Part shown: positions 1 to 8,638 of the stretch, piece by piece
How positions within the stretch are numbered: position 1 is the stretch's first letter
Layout of the letters: each line of letters starts with the position of its first letter
From: G963662675 sp963676845
GTDB taxonomy: Bacteria > Bacteroidota > Bacteroidia > Bacteroidales > Prolixibacteraceae
NCBI GenBank assembly: GCA_963676845.2
Contig: CAXXKK010000016.1
Location: 17,874 to 81,873 of the forward strand
DNA: 64,000 nucleotides
Reading direction: 5' to 3'
The notes under the pieces: model-generated
What the model was told of the DNA's origin: nothing
Databases searched by the model: none
Seen by the model: the letters and a program-made list of their open reading frames with translations, nothing else
Position numbers and translations under genes: made by a program

Positions 1-706
1 TGCGTAATCCGGCAGTATCTACCAAATAAAAATCGTGACCGTACTTATTGTATCTGGTATGGATGGAGTCGCGTGTTGTTCCTGCAATGTCGGTAACGAT
101 ATTGCGTTCAATACCAATGAGTGCATTTACAAAAGATGATTTACCAACATTGGGACGGCCAACAACTGCAAAACGAGGAACACCTTCTTCAATTTCCTCT
201 GTTTCCTTTTTGGGAAGAGCAGCAACAACGACATCCAGAAGATCTCCGGTTCCACTTCCATTCATCCCGGAAATACAATACAAGTCTTCACCTAAGCCTA
301 ACCCATAAAATTCATGGGAAAGCATAATGCGTTCGTTGTTGTCAACTTTATTTACAGCCAGAAAAACTGGTTTTTTCTCCCGGCGAAGAATGTTTGCCAC
401 AGACATGTCCAGATCGGTAATTCCATTTTCAACATCAACTGCAAAAATGATAACGTCTGCTTCATCAATAGCAAGATGTACCTGTTTGCGGATTTCATCT
501 TCAAAAATATCATCCGAATTAGTCACATAACCTCCGGTGTCAATCACTGAAAACTCCACTCCATTCCATAACGCTTTCCCGTAATTGCGATCGCGTGTAA
601 CACCAGCAGTTTCATTAACAATGGCTTTTCGGCTTTCAATTAACCGGTTAAATAATGTTGATTTGCCAACATTGGGGCGTCCTACTATTGCAACTATATT
701 GCTCAT
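1..706 (-). CDS. der: Ribosome biogenesis GTPase Der (EngA), 3' end outside window
   Basis: Der is a double-GTPase needed for maturation of the 50S ribosomal subunit. The gene reads leftward from an ATG at 704-706 and runs off the window edge, so only about 235 N-terminal residues are visible. Two separate P-loops can be read: GRPNVGKST at residues 9-17 and GRPNVGKSS near residue 180. Two tandem G domains distinguish Der from the single-domain GTPase Era encoded just upstream. The C-terminal KH-like domain lies outside. The 47-base gap to era suggests one transcription unit devoted to ribosome assembly. Identification is firm; completeness cannot be judged. Confidence 0.95.
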   Translation of the reverse strand, partial: MSNIVAIVGRPNVGKSTLFNRLIESRKAIVNETAGVTRDRNYGKALWNGVEFSVIDTGGYVTNSDDIFEDEIRKQVHLAIDEADVIIFAVDVENGITDLDMSVANILRREKKPVFLAVNKVDNNERIMLSHEFYGLGLGEDLYCISGMNGSGTGDLLDVVVAALPKKETEEIEEGVPRFAVVGRPNVGKSSFVNALIGIERNIVTDIAGTTRDSIHTRYNKYGHDFYLVDTAGLR

Positions 707-753
707 CTCTTAATAAATTCCAAGTTTCAAATTCTAATTTCCTGATCCCAGTT

Positions 754-1638
754 TTATTGAAAATCATAGCCAAAACGACCCAGGGCTTTGTCTTTGTCCC
801 GCCAGTCTTTGGCTACTTTTACAAACAACTGAAGAAACACTTTCTTCTGGAAAAATTCTTCCAAATCTTTACGTGCTTCTGTTCCTACTTTTTTCAAAGC
901 TTTACCCTGATGCCCTATTATAATTCCTTTCTGACTATCTCGAGCCACATAAATCACACACCGAAGGTTAAGTAATTTGTCTTCTTCCTTAAATTCTTCA
1001 ACTTCAATTTCAACGGAATAGGGCACTTCTTTATCGTAAAAAAGTAAAATCTTCTCCCTAATAATCTCGCTCACGAAAAATCGGTCATTGCGATCTGTTA
1101 AATCGTCCTTAGGGAAATATGGAGGAGCTTCGGGTAGAAGCTCAATTATCCGGTCGAAAATAGGTGCGATATTGAACTTCTCTGTGGCTGAAATTGCAAA
1201 AACATCAGCTGCCGGAAGAAGGTCTTTCCAGTAATCGTATAATTCCAGTACTTTCCCTTGGTTTGACAAATCAATTTTGTTGATTAAAACAATTACAGGA
1301 GCATTTGATTTTCTTATTTTTTCAAGGTATTCAGCATTTTTATCTGCTTTCTCAACCACATCCGTAACGTATAAAATAACATCAGCATCAACCAGAGCAG
1401 TGTCTATAAAACCCAGCATTGATTCTTGTAGCTTATAGTTAGGCTTTAAAATACCGGGGGTGTCCGAGTATACAATTTGGAAATCTTCGCCACTTACAAT
1501 GCCTTTAATTCGGTGACGGGTTGTTTGCATCTTTTTGGTAATGATGGACAAACGTTCCCCAACGAGCGCATTCATGATCGTTGATTTACCAACATTAGGA
1601 TTGCCAATGATATTTACAAAGCCTGATTTGTGTGCCAT
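754..1638 (-). CDS. era: GTPase Era
   Basis: Era binds the 3' end of 16S rRNA and acts in 30S subunit assembly. The 294-residue length is normal for the family. The N-terminal G domain shows the P-loop GNPNVGKST (residues 12-20), DTPG (about 59-62) and NKID (about 120). The C-terminal part has the KH-type RNA-binding segment with the GHQGKALKKVG motif and the usual ending around LGRFGYDFQ. The ATG at 1636-1638 fits the family start (AHKSGFVNIIG). It lies upstream of der in the same orientation, and a TAnnTTTG box is 32 bases upstream. Confidence 0.96.
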   Translation of the reverse strand: MAHKSGFVNIIGNPNVGKSTIMNALVGERLSIITKKMQTTRHRIKGIVSGEDFQIVYSDTPGILKPNYKLQESMLGFIDTALVDADVILYVTDVVEKADKNAEYLEKIRKSNAPVIVLINKIDLSNQGKVLELYDYWKDLLPAADVFAISATEKFNIAPIFDRIIELLPEAPPYFPKDDLTDRNDRFFVSEIIREKILLFYDKEVPYSVEIEVEEFKEEDKLLNLRCVIYVARDSQKGIIIGHQGKALKKVGTEARKDLEEFFQKKVFLQLFVKVAKDWRDKDKALGRFGYDFQ

Positions 1639-1947
1639 TTATTTAAAAATGAAGGGTTTAAAAACGGCGCAAAGATAACCAATAAATTGGATTTTGAGCA
1701 GATGTAATAATAAGTTGAGATTGCGGGGTAAATGATTTTGTTTTGACATTTTAAGCGGGGAACTATGTTTATGTCTTTAAAAACGTTTATTTTTAATAGA
1801 CTAAATTTTGAGTTTATTAAACTACATGTCTGGTTGTTTTCAAAATGAAAAAATCAAACTCAGATATTTTGTCAAGCATCAATAGAAAAATGCTAATAAC
1901 AATATGCTAGTACTTAAATAATCTTAATCAATTAAACTTCAATTTAA
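1639..1947. other. Intergenic region between divergent era and esterase genes
   Basis: About 309 AT-rich bases separate the divergent era and first esterase genes. The era -7 box at 1670-1677 is the only element I can support. No ORF, repeat or RNA gene is evident. The esterase promoter should lie here, but no exact TTTG/TAnnTTTG pair was found. Confidence 0.6.
1670..1677 (-). promoter_or_regulatory. Bacteroidota -7 box of the era-der unit
   Basis: On the minus strand the octamer reads TATCTTTG, an exact match to the Bacteroidota -7 consensus TAnnTTTG, 32 bases before the era ATG. I see no clear TTTG at the -33 position, so only the -7 part is supported. Confidence 0.45.
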
Positions 1948-3087
1948 ATGAAAAGAAAAATTCTTTATTTAATTGTCTTCATGACAATTATGGTTGGGGC
2001 AAATGCCCAGGAGTTAGCTAATTTTATGGGACGTGAGCCCATCGTATCTCCGGAGTTCGGAGAAGAAACCATTACTTTCAGAATTTCTGCACCAGAAGCC
2101 AAACTTGTTCGCTTCTACGGTTCGTGGATGGCAGATCGTAGTTCTTCTGTTGATATGGAAGAAGGCGAAAATGGTGTTTGGTCAGTTTCTGTTGCTACAC
2201 CGGAACCTGAAATTTATACTTACAATTTTATCGTTGATGGTCTGACAGTTAATGATGCAAACAATGTAATGATGCAAAGGGACGGAACACGTTATATGAG
2301 TGTTCTTATGGTTCCTGGTGATGTTACTGAAAACTACTATGAAGCAAATGAACGTGGGAACCTGGCAAAAGTTTGGTATGACTCGCCAACAATTGGAATG
2401 GAACGCCGCATGTTTGTTTATACTCCTTATGGTTACGAAACAAGCGATAAAGAGTATCCTGTTCTTTATTTACTACACGGTGGTGGTGGTGATGAAGATG
2501 CATGGAGTACTATGGGACGTGCCCGCCAGATTTTAGACAACCTGATTGAAAAAGGTTTAGCAGTTCCAATGATCTGCGTTATGCCAAACGGAAACCCAGG
2601 ACAACAGGCTGCACCTACATTAATGCTTGAAGAAAAAACTTTTGATCGTGCTGATCCTCAGTTCCAAAATTTATATGTGAAAAGTATTGTAAACGATATT
2701 ATCCCATTTGTTGAAGAAAATTACCGTGCTATTCCTGATCGTTCAGCAAGAGCTGTTGCCGGACTATCAATGGGTGGTGGACATACTACTGCTGTAACTG
2801 TTAATTTTCCAGGTACTTTTGATTATATCCTGCCATTGAGTGCTGGTATGAGAGGTGAGCCTGATGTGCTTGATCCTCAACTAAAAGGTATTAAAGATGC
2901 AGGTTATAAATTGTATTGGGTTGGTTGTGGTGAAGATGACTTTCTTGCTTACGAAAGCAGCGTAAATCTTGATGAAGCGCTTACCCGGAATGGAATGGAA
3001 CATACATTCTTCGTTACACCCGGAGGACATACCTGGGCTAACTGGAGAGTTTACCTGAATACATTTGGTAAATTACTTTTCAAATAA
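1948..3087 (+). CDS. Secreted CE1-like esterase, copy 1
   Basis: This 379-residue protein has a signal peptide (residues 1-20, ending GANA before QELANF). Next comes an early-set/CBM48-like beta domain (about 30-120), then an alpha/beta-hydrolase domain of the Fes/CE1 esterase type (about 145-379). The nucleophile elbow GLSMGG puts the catalytic serine at 274. An Asp at 330 or 331 and His361 in GGHTW complete the likely triad. Related enzymes remove feruloyl or acetyl groups from plant polysaccharides, but the substrate is not readable here. A near-copy follows 37 bases downstream, so the pair is probably a co-transcribed tandem duplication. No glycoside hydrolase or SusC/D pair adjoins it. 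Confidence 0.85.
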   Translation: MKRKILYLIVFMTIMVGANAQELANFMGREPIVSPEFGEETITFRISAPEAKLVRFYGSWMADRSSSVDMEEGENGVWSVSVATPEPEIYTYNFIVDGLTVNDANNVMMQRDGTRYMSVLMVPGDVTENYYEANERGNLAKVWYDSPTIGMERRMFVYTPYGYETSDKEYPVLYLLHGGGGDEDAWSTMGRARQILDNLIEKGLAVPMICVMPNGNPGQQAAPTLMLEEKTFDRADPQFQNLYVKSIVNDIIPFVEENYRAIPDRSARAVAGLSMGGGHTTAVTVNFPGTFDYILPLSAGMRGEPDVLDPQLKGIKDAGYKLYWVGCGEDDFLAYESSVNLDEALTRNGMEHTFFVTPGGHTWANWRVYLNTFGKLLFK

Positions 3088-3124
3088 AATATCGTTAATT
3101 TTTTACATTGAATAAATTAAGAAC

Positions 3125-4264
3125 ATGAAAAAGAAAATCATATTTTCAATATTAAGTTTATTTATTGTCATGGGTTCTTTTGCTCAGGAAGTGGGGAACT
3201 TTATGGGAATGGCAAGAGTTGTTTCTCCGGAAATAGCAGGTTCTCAGGTTACCTTTAGGGTCCAGGCTCCTTATGCTGATGCAGTAGAGCTAAGTGGCTC
3301 GTGGATGAATGCTACAATTAATATGAGGGCAGGTGCAGATGGACTTTGGTCTGTTACTATTCCTACCCCTGATGCAGAATTGTATACCTACAGTTTCGTT
3401 ATTGACGGAGTAAGCATTAACGACCCAAATAACATCTTGATGCAAAGAGATGGTAGTCGCTATTTGAGCGTACTATTAGTTCCTGGAGAACTTACCGAGA
3501 ATTATTTTGAAGCCAATGAGCATGGTACTTTAAACCAGGTTTGGTACGATTCTGAAACCTTAGACATCAATCGCCGCATGTTTGTTTATACTCCTTACGG
3601 ATATGAAAGCAGCAAGAAAGATTATCCTGTGCTTTACTTATTGCATGGTGCAGGTGGTGACGAAGACGCATGGAGCACCATGGGACGTACTTGCCAGATT
3701 CTGGACAATTTAATTGAAAAAGGTGAAGCAGATCCAATGATTTGTGTCATGCCAAACGGAAACCCAGGTCAACAAGCAGCTCAAACATTAGGTTTGGAAG
3801 AAAATGCAATTGATCGTAACGATCCTCAGTTCAGAAATGCTTATGTGAATAGTATTGTAAATGACATTGTTCCTTATGTAGAAGCCAATTACCGTGTAAT
3901 TGCAAAACCAGGCTCACGCGCTATTGCAGGTCTTTCAATGGGAGCTGGTCATACAATTAGCTGTTCATTGCTTTATCCAGATAAATTTGATTACATCTGC
4001 CCATTAAGTAATGGTATTCGTATTGCTGACGATGAGGCTCAAGCAGAATACGATGCACAATTCCAAGCCCTTAAAGCTGATGGTTATGAATTGTACTTTT
4101 TGGCTTGTGGTGATTCTGACTTCCTTATTGAAAGTGCAAGAACTTTAGATGCAACTTTAACTAAAAACGGTTTGGAGCACACATTCTTTGTAACTCCTGG
4201 TGGACATACATGGTCTAACTGGAGAATTTACTTAAATACATTTGCTCCAATGTTGTTTAAATAG
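3125..4264 (+). CDS. Secreted CE1-like esterase, copy 2
   Basis: This tandem paralogue of the preceding gene is also exactly 379 residues, with the same layout: signal peptide (1-20, ending MGSFAQ), CBM48-like N-terminal domain and esterase domain. The elbow GLSMGAG carries the nucleophile serine, CGDSDF the acidic residue and GGHTW the histidine. The longest shared blocks are around the oxyanion region (YLLHG.GGDEDAWSTMGR) and VMPNGNPGQQAA. The copies differ most in the N-terminal domain and around 300-320, which suggests different substrates rather than dosage. A hairpin terminator follows. Confidence 0.85.
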   Translation: MKKKIIFSILSLFIVMGSFAQEVGNFMGMARVVSPEIAGSQVTFRVQAPYADAVELSGSWMNATINMRAGADGLWSVTIPTPDAELYTYSFVIDGVSINDPNNILMQRDGSRYLSVLLVPGELTENYFEANEHGTLNQVWYDSETLDINRRMFVYTPYGYESSKKDYPVLYLLHGAGGDEDAWSTMGRTCQILDNLIEKGEADPMICVMPNGNPGQQAAQTLGLEENAIDRNDPQFRNAYVNSIVNDIVPYVEANYRVIAKPGSRAIAGLSMGAGHTISCSLLYPDKFDYICPLSNGIRIADDEAQAEYDAQFQALKADGYELYFLACGDSDFLIESARTLDATLTKNGLEHTFFVTPGGHTWSNWRIYLNTFAPMLFK

Positions 4265-4290
4265 ATTGCTCATTGATTTTTTTAGATGGA

Positions 4291-4326
4291 AAGGACTGTT
4301 TCGTTTTTCGGAACAGTCTTTTTTTA
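4291..4326 (+). terminator. Rho-independent terminator after the esterase pair
   Basis: A 10-bp stem (4294-4303 with 4309-4318, one G-T pair) with a five-base loop is followed by a run of T. It lies 30 bases after the second esterase stop. Confidence 0.8.
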
Positions 4327-4361
4327 TGTGTTCATGAGTTGAAAAGGCAGAAGGCAGAAAT

Positions 4362-4400
4362 AAAAAACCTTTCAGTGTTTTTAAACTGAAAGGCTTTTAT
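4362..4400 (-). terminator. Terminator of the dipeptidase gene (minus strand)
   Basis: CCTTTCAGT (4368-4376) pairs with ACTGAAAGG (4385-4393). Read on the minus strand the stem is followed by a T run (the A run at 4362-4367), which places it as the terminator of the leftward peptidase gene. Confidence 0.75.
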
Positions 4401-4424
4401 TATTTCGGGGGAACTTGCTTATTA

Positions 4425-5816
4425 CTACTTGTGATTCATTTCTGCAAAATACTTATAGAACAAGGGCACTGTTTTAATGCCTTTGTAAAATTGTTCCAGC
4501 GGAAAATTTTCGTTGGGAGAGTGGATGGCGTCAGAGTCTAATCCGAAACCAAGTAAAATGCTTTTTAATCCCAATACCTGTTCAAAGGTTGAAATGATAG
4601 GGATTGATCCACCACTTCGGTATGGTACAGGTCTTCTTCCAAATACATCAACGCAAGCTTTTTCCGCAGCCTTGTAAGCTGGTACATCTATCGGACAAAC
4701 ATATGCCTGTCCTCCATGCAGAGGCTTAACTTCAACTTTTACAGTTTTTGGAGCTATGCTTTTAAAATGATCTTCAAAAAGTTTAGCAATTTTTTCGTGG
4801 TTTTGGTCGGGCACCAATCGGGTGCTTATTTTTGCATAAGCTTTGGATGGAAGCACTGTTTTTGCTCCTTCACCGGTATAGCCTCCCCATATTCCACAAA
4901 CATCAAACGAAGGGCGAATCCCGATTTGTTCCATGGTTGAGAATCCTTTTTCACCGCTTAGTTCTTCTACGTTAATAGCTCTTTTGTATTCTTCTTCGTT
5001 ATAAGGAGCTTCGGACAGCAATGCACGTTCTTCATCAGATACTTCCAATACATCGTCGTAAAAGCCGGGTATGGTAATTTTTCCATTTTCATCAATCATC
5101 CCCGAAATCATTTTTGAAAGCACATTGATAGGGTTTGCAACAGCTCCGCCATACATTCCGGAATGCAAATCCCGGTTTGGTCCTGTAACTTCTACTTCCC
5201 AGTATGCCAGTCCGCGTAAGCCTGTTGTTATGGTTGGAGTTTCCGGATTAATCATGGTTGTATCAGAAACAAGAATTACATCAGCTTTCAGCATTTCCTT
5301 GTGTTCTTCGCACCATTTGCCAAGGTTGGGAGAACCTACTTCCTCTTCACCTTCAAGCATAAACTTTACATTGCAGGGAAGGGTGTCGGTTTTTACCATT
5401 AGCTCGAAGGCTTTTGCATGAATCATACTTTGGCCTTTGTCATCGTCGGCACCACGCGCCCAGATTTTGCTATCGCGAATCTCCGGTTTAAAAGGATCTG
5501 ACATCCACAACTCAATTGGCTCAACGGGCATCACATCCATATGTCCGTAAATCAACACAGTGGGTTTCTTCGGGTCAATTATTTTTTCGGCATAAGTAAC
5601 AGGATTTCCTGCCGTTTCGTATACTTCGGCTTTATCTGCTCCGGAACTTAAAAGAAGCTTCTTCCATGTTTCGGCAGCCTTGTACATGTCGGGTTTGTGC
5701 GACGATATTGAACTGATTGACGGAATGCTAATCAACTCAAATAATTCTTCCAGAAACCGATCTTTGTTTTCTTCTATGTATTTTTCAATGTAGTCCATGA
5801 TGTAATTTTTGATCAT
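4425..5816 (-). CDS. M20 family dipeptidase
   Basis: This is a zinc metallopeptidase of the M20 family (PepV/CNDP-like), expected to cleave dipeptides in the cytoplasm. Metal-site motifs can be read: YGHMDVMPVEP, the bridging-Asp region ARGADDDKGQ, and the catalytic Glu pair EGEEEVGSPN. The lid (dimerisation) domain follows, with LHSGMYGGAV. Length (463 or 457 residues) is typical. The open frame begins MIKNYIMDYIEKYI; the internal ATG at 5796-5798 gives the more family-like start MDYIEKYIEENKD, so the true start may be there. There is no signal peptide. It stands alone and ends in its own terminator. Confidence 0.9.
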   Translation of the reverse strand: MIKNYIMDYIEKYIEENKDRFLEELFELISIPSISSISSHKPDMYKAAETWKKLLLSSGADKAEVYETAGNPVTYAEKIIDPKKPTVLIYGHMDVMPVEPIELWMSDPFKPEIRDSKIWARGADDDKGQSMIHAKAFELMVKTDTLPCNVKFMLEGEEEVGSPNLGKWCEEHKEMLKADVILVSDTTMINPETPTITTGLRGLAYWEVEVTGPNRDLHSGMYGGAVANPINVLSKMISGMIDENGKITIPGFYDDVLEVSDEERALLSEAPYNEEEYKRAINVEELSGEKGFSTMEQIGIRPSFDVCGIWGGYTGEGAKTVLPSKAYAKISTRLVPDQNHEKIAKLFEDHFKSIAPKTVKVEVKPLHGGQAYVCPIDVPAYKAAEKACVDVFGRRPVPYRSGGSIPIISTFEQVLGLKSILLGFGLDSDAIHSPNENFPLEQFYKGIKTVPLFYKYFAEMNHK

Positions 5817-5913
5817 TCAAATAAGGGAACATAAAAGTACGGCTTTCGGTTTGGAATAAAGATGCGATTGGTCATATTTTTGAGTTGCGTGTTACGAGTT
5901 ACGTTTTCAATAT

Positions 5914-7449
5914 TTAATACCTAGCTTTTAGCCAGGAACTGTTTTCCTGGTAATCTTCAACTACATTAAATTGGGTTTTGTGATTGAAGGAACACATGAG
6001 CTGTTCGATATCCTGATGAAGCATATTTATTCCTCCTTCAATTAAATCGGGACGAAAATTCTCTTCAGCAAGCTTATAAACCAAATCCATTGAAACAACA
6101 CGCCCAATAGCTTCACCTAATTTCACCAATTTCCGTTGAGGCATTTGAAGATTTAAGTTGAAGTTGAAAATGTTTTTCAAACGGTCTGCTGAAAGTTCTG
6201 TCAGTGAATGTCCTTTTAGGAAATTAAACAGGTTTGTTTCTTTCATTTTTCTCATTTGCTTTACTACTGCTTCAGCAATTTGGGTATACAAAATGTCATT
6301 AGATCCTTCGAAAATCTGAAACGGGCGGCTGTCTGTTATGCCACGTCCGGCAATATGGCTAAGCCTGTACGCTTTTGCTCCAACCAGCTGAGTAACCGAT
6401 TGGGCTGCTTGTTGCATTAAGTCTGTTACAACTGATTTTACAGAGTTGGCTTCCAGCCCGATATTGGTTAAATCTTTGTCAATCCCTGCATTTTTAGCAC
6501 TGTTTGAGCACATGGCCGAAGTAATCGTGAAAGAAGCCTGAAGTTTGGAAAGCCTTTCCTGAACCTGGTCGTAATTGAAAAGACTTTTTCCTCCAACCAA
6601 TCTTTGTCGTGTATGTTTAATTCCCTCGTCAAGCATTCGGTGTATGAAGCCCATTGCCATTCCCGGAAACTGCATGCGGCTGCGGTGTAGCAGATCGAGC
6701 ATCATTTTAACTCCCGTAGAATGTGGGTGTAATTTATTGACTTTCGGAATATTTACATCGATGTGATTTCGTCCGTAAGGGATTTGATATAGGCCAAGAT
6801 TGTCATAAAACTCTTCAACCTTAACGCCCTGTCTCGGTTGTGTTACATCGCAGATGAAGAAGTCGATATCTCTTTTCAATTCACCTTTTTCTGTTTTTTG
6901 ACGAGCTGTGAGCAACCAATAGTCTGCCCAACCTGTTAAGCCGGCCCAGTGCTTTTTGCCTTTAAGCTGGTAGTAATTATCTTCTTCAGTGTATGATGTT
7001 TGCATGTTCAATGCATCGCTGCCATAGTCTGGCTCTGTAATCATCAGTCCACCCATGTTGCGTTGCTCCAGAAATCGTTTAAATACCGGAGCTTTTGCTT
7101 CGTGTGATGCATATTTTGCCACAGGCTGAAGGAATAATGCAGAGTTGATTCCAAAGGTCAGAGATAGGGCAAGAGATTCGTATGAAGCTGTTTCTAAAAG
7201 AGCCAGGTTTTCATGCATCAGAGCACCTCTTCCTCCATATTCTTTGGGTATTCCAATGGAAAGAGGATTAACTTCCATTATTTCCCGAAGTACAAATGGA
7301 GGAAGTCCCCTTTGTTGTGCATAGTCATTGATGTTGCCGCGCTGGTGATAAACCAGTTGCATCTTGTCCTTTAATCTATTTAGAAATTGTTGTATAGTCT
7401 CCTGATTTTGAGTTTTTTGTTCCTGTTTCTTTAATTCTGTTACATTCAT
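5914..7449 (-). CDS. Acyl-CoA dehydrogenase family protein
   Basis: This 511-residue flavoprotein belongs to the acyl-CoA dehydrogenase superfamily, which oxidises acyl-CoA thioesters with FAD. The order of regions is as expected: helical N-terminal domain with IPKEYGGRGA, the substrate/FAD loop MITEPDYGSDA, a middle beta domain, and the C-terminal helical domain with FEGSNDILYTQIAEA, where the catalytic base or FAD contacts usually lie. It is about 100 residues longer than short-chain enzymes because of an extra C-terminal helical region (about 400-511). No electron-transfer flavoprotein or thiolase gene adjoins it, so substrate and pathway are unknown. Confidence 0.85.
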   Translation of the reverse strand: MNVTELKKQEQKTQNQETIQQFLNRLKDKMQLVYHQRGNINDYAQQRGLPPFVLREIMEVNPLSIGIPKEYGGRGALMHENLALLETASYESLALSLTFGINSALFLQPVAKYASHEAKAPVFKRFLEQRNMGGLMITEPDYGSDALNMQTSYTEEDNYYQLKGKKHWAGLTGWADYWLLTARQKTEKGELKRDIDFFICDVTQPRQGVKVEEFYDNLGLYQIPYGRNHIDVNIPKVNKLHPHSTGVKMMLDLLHRSRMQFPGMAMGFIHRMLDEGIKHTRQRLVGGKSLFNYDQVQERLSKLQASFTITSAMCSNSAKNAGIDKDLTNIGLEANSVKSVVTDLMQQAAQSVTQLVGAKAYRLSHIAGRGITDSRPFQIFEGSNDILYTQIAEAVVKQMRKMKETNLFNFLKGHSLTELSADRLKNIFNFNLNLQMPQRKLVKLGEAIGRVVSMDLVYKLAEENFRPDLIEGGINMLHQDIEQLMCSFNHKTQFNVVEDYQENSSWLKARY

Positions 7450-7507
7450 CCGTTTCTGTCATTTTTATTTTGTGAACCTCTATAACAGCCTCTTGGAGTG
7501 AAAGTTT

Positions 7508-7536
7508 GAGAAATTCCTTTATTTAGAATGACAAAG
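7508..7536 (-). repeat. Degenerate REP-like half (B1), left of the GIY-YIG gene
   Basis: The stretch has the frame GAGA.ATTCCT...GAATGACAAAG and resembles the B half at 8060-8089. A further 14-base match (7548-7561 with 8123-8136, TCTGTTTTTATTCA) suggests that the left flank is a decayed or internally deleted version of the right-hand B-A unit. Confidence 0.4.
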
Positions 7537-7612
7537 ATTATGTAGCTTCTGTTTTTATTCATTTATGAGTTGAAGGGAAGGGAGGATGAAAACCTTAGCA
7601 AGCTTCCTTCTA

Positions 7613-7646
7613 GCTTGTCATTCTGAGCGGAGCGAAGAATCTGTTT
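7613..7646 (+). repeat. REP-like element, half A1
   Basis: A 34-base copy of the interspersed element beginning GCTTGTCATTCTGAGC and ending GAAGAATCTGTTT. It is nearly identical to A2 at 8096-8129. Translated in one frame it gives HSERSEES, a common artefact in predicted proteins of several phyla. Confidence 0.75.
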
Positions 7647-7702
7647 CTGGTTATTATAAAACTAAGAGAATAACTCATAACTTTATGATAAAGTATCTTC
7701 GC

Positions 7703-8014
7703 ATGAAACCAATAGGAACTCACAATTACTTTGTTTATATTCTTACGAATAAAAATAAAACGGTTATATATACAGGCGTAACTAACGATATCCAACGAAG
7801 GTTATTTGAGCATAAAGACAAAGAATATGCAAACAAACATAGATTTACATGGAAATATAATTGCTTTTATTTAGTTCACATCGAACATTTTCAATGGATA
7901 GAAGATGCGATTTCTCGAGAGAAACAAATTAAAGGATGGAATAGAAAAAAGAAAATTGAGCTTATCGAGAGTGAAAATCCTGATTGGAATTTTTTGAATA
8001 ATGATGAGTTTTAG
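7703..8014 (+). CDS. GIY-YIG nuclease domain protein (COG2827-like)
   Basis: This small single-domain protein has the GIY-YIG fold. The motif appears as YFVYILTN...VIYTGVTNDIQRR, followed by the conserved H.....ANKHRFTWKYN strand, the catalytic Glu in the REKQIKGW segment and the typical ending NPDWNFL. I choose the ATG at 7703 (MKPIGTHNYF, 103 residues). The longer frame from 7586 would translate the repeat A1 as protein. Members of this family are predicted endonucleases of unclear role. The gene is bracketed by palindromic repeats on both sides, which suggests a link between nuclease and repeat. No RBS is apparent. Confidence 0.88.
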   Translation: MKPIGTHNYFVYILTNKNKTVIYTGVTNDIQRRLFEHKDKEYANKHRFTWKYNCFYLVHIEHFQWIEDAISREKQIKGWNRKKKIELIESENPDWNFLNNDEF

Positions 8015-8059
8015 GTAAAACTTTAATGTCTATTTTTAAAAAATTTGTGCTTTGCAATT

Positions 8060-8129
8060 GAGATTCCTCCCTGCGGTCGGAATGACAAGAAAAGAGCTTG
8101 TCATTCTGAGCGAAGTGAAGAATCTGTTT
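8060..8129. repeat. REP-like inverted pair (B2-A2) right of the GIY-YIG gene
   Basis: Half B2 (8060-8089) and half A2 (8096-8129) are inverted relatives. AATGACAAG (8081-8089) pairs with CTTGTCATT (8097-8105) over a seven-base loop, and the outer AGATTC/GAATCT also pair. The whole can fold into a long imperfect hairpin of the BIME/REPIN kind. A2 matches A1 across 34 bases with about two differences. Confidence 0.75.
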
Positions 8130-8158
8130 TTATTCAGCCTCAGATATTCAAAGAAAAC

Positions 8159-8638
8159 CTAAAAAAGCGAATGCAACCGTTCGATCAGTTTAGATACAAT
8201 AATATAACTTGTATCGTGGGCAGCTTCCCACTGGCTTTTTCTGGGGCCTGCTACATTTAAGGTTTCTATATGGTTTATGGTAAGGAAGTGGATAAGTTGC
8301 TCCAATGATTCATCAATCATAAAAGGCTGAACTTTAAATAAAAAGATGGGCTTTTCTTTTTCCTTTGCAAAATTGTGGGTAAGTAGGGTTCCTCCAGTTA
8401 AATCTCCGTTATAAATAATAAGTGTTGCATCTGAGTCACGGACGTTTAACCGTGTTCTGTCATTGTAATTTGAAGTCAGGTTTTCCTGCAGCGGATATTT
8501 AAAGTCGATCTCACCATCTTCGGCAAGTCTGCCGGCAGGACACCAACCGGCACATGTGAAATTTTGCTGAAGGCATGCATCCAATGCTCCTCTGTCAACT
8601 CCTGTTTGCCCTCCACTTATTATTTTGGAAAGGATCAT
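8159..8638 (-). CDS. Putative molybdenum-carrier/SLOG-fold protein
   Basis: The 159-residue protein begins ILSKIISGGQTGVDRGALDAC. The GGQTGVDRGAL loop is the nucleotide/ligand-binding signature of the YpsA-like putative molybdenum carrier family, related to SLOG and LOG proteins. LIIYNGDLTGGTLLT and the late GPRKSQWEA segment fit the same Rossmann-like fold. The true ligand is not established, and no molybdenum cofactor genes are nearby. It abuts kdsB without a gap (stop of kdsB at 8639-8641), so the two are probably co-transcribed. Confidence 0.75.
   Translation of the reverse strand: MILSKIISGGQTGVDRGALDACLQQNFTCAGWCPAGRLAEDGEIDFKYPLQENLTSNYNDRTRLNVRDSDATLIIYNGDLTGGTLLTHNFAKEKEKPIFLFKVQPFMIDESLEQLIHFLTINHIETLNVAGPRKSQWEAAHDTSYIIVSKLIERLHSLF

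Noticed and set aside
7586..7702. 39-residue N-terminal extension of the GIY-YIG protein
   Set aside because: It translates the repeat element (HSERSEES) and lacks homology; the nuclease fold starts at MKPIGTHNYF.
8159..8638. Reading the SLOG-type protein as a lysine decarboxylase/LOG cytokinin enzyme
   Set aside because: The LOG signature PGGxGTxxE is absent; GGQTGVDRGAL fits the putative molybdenum carrier branch instead.
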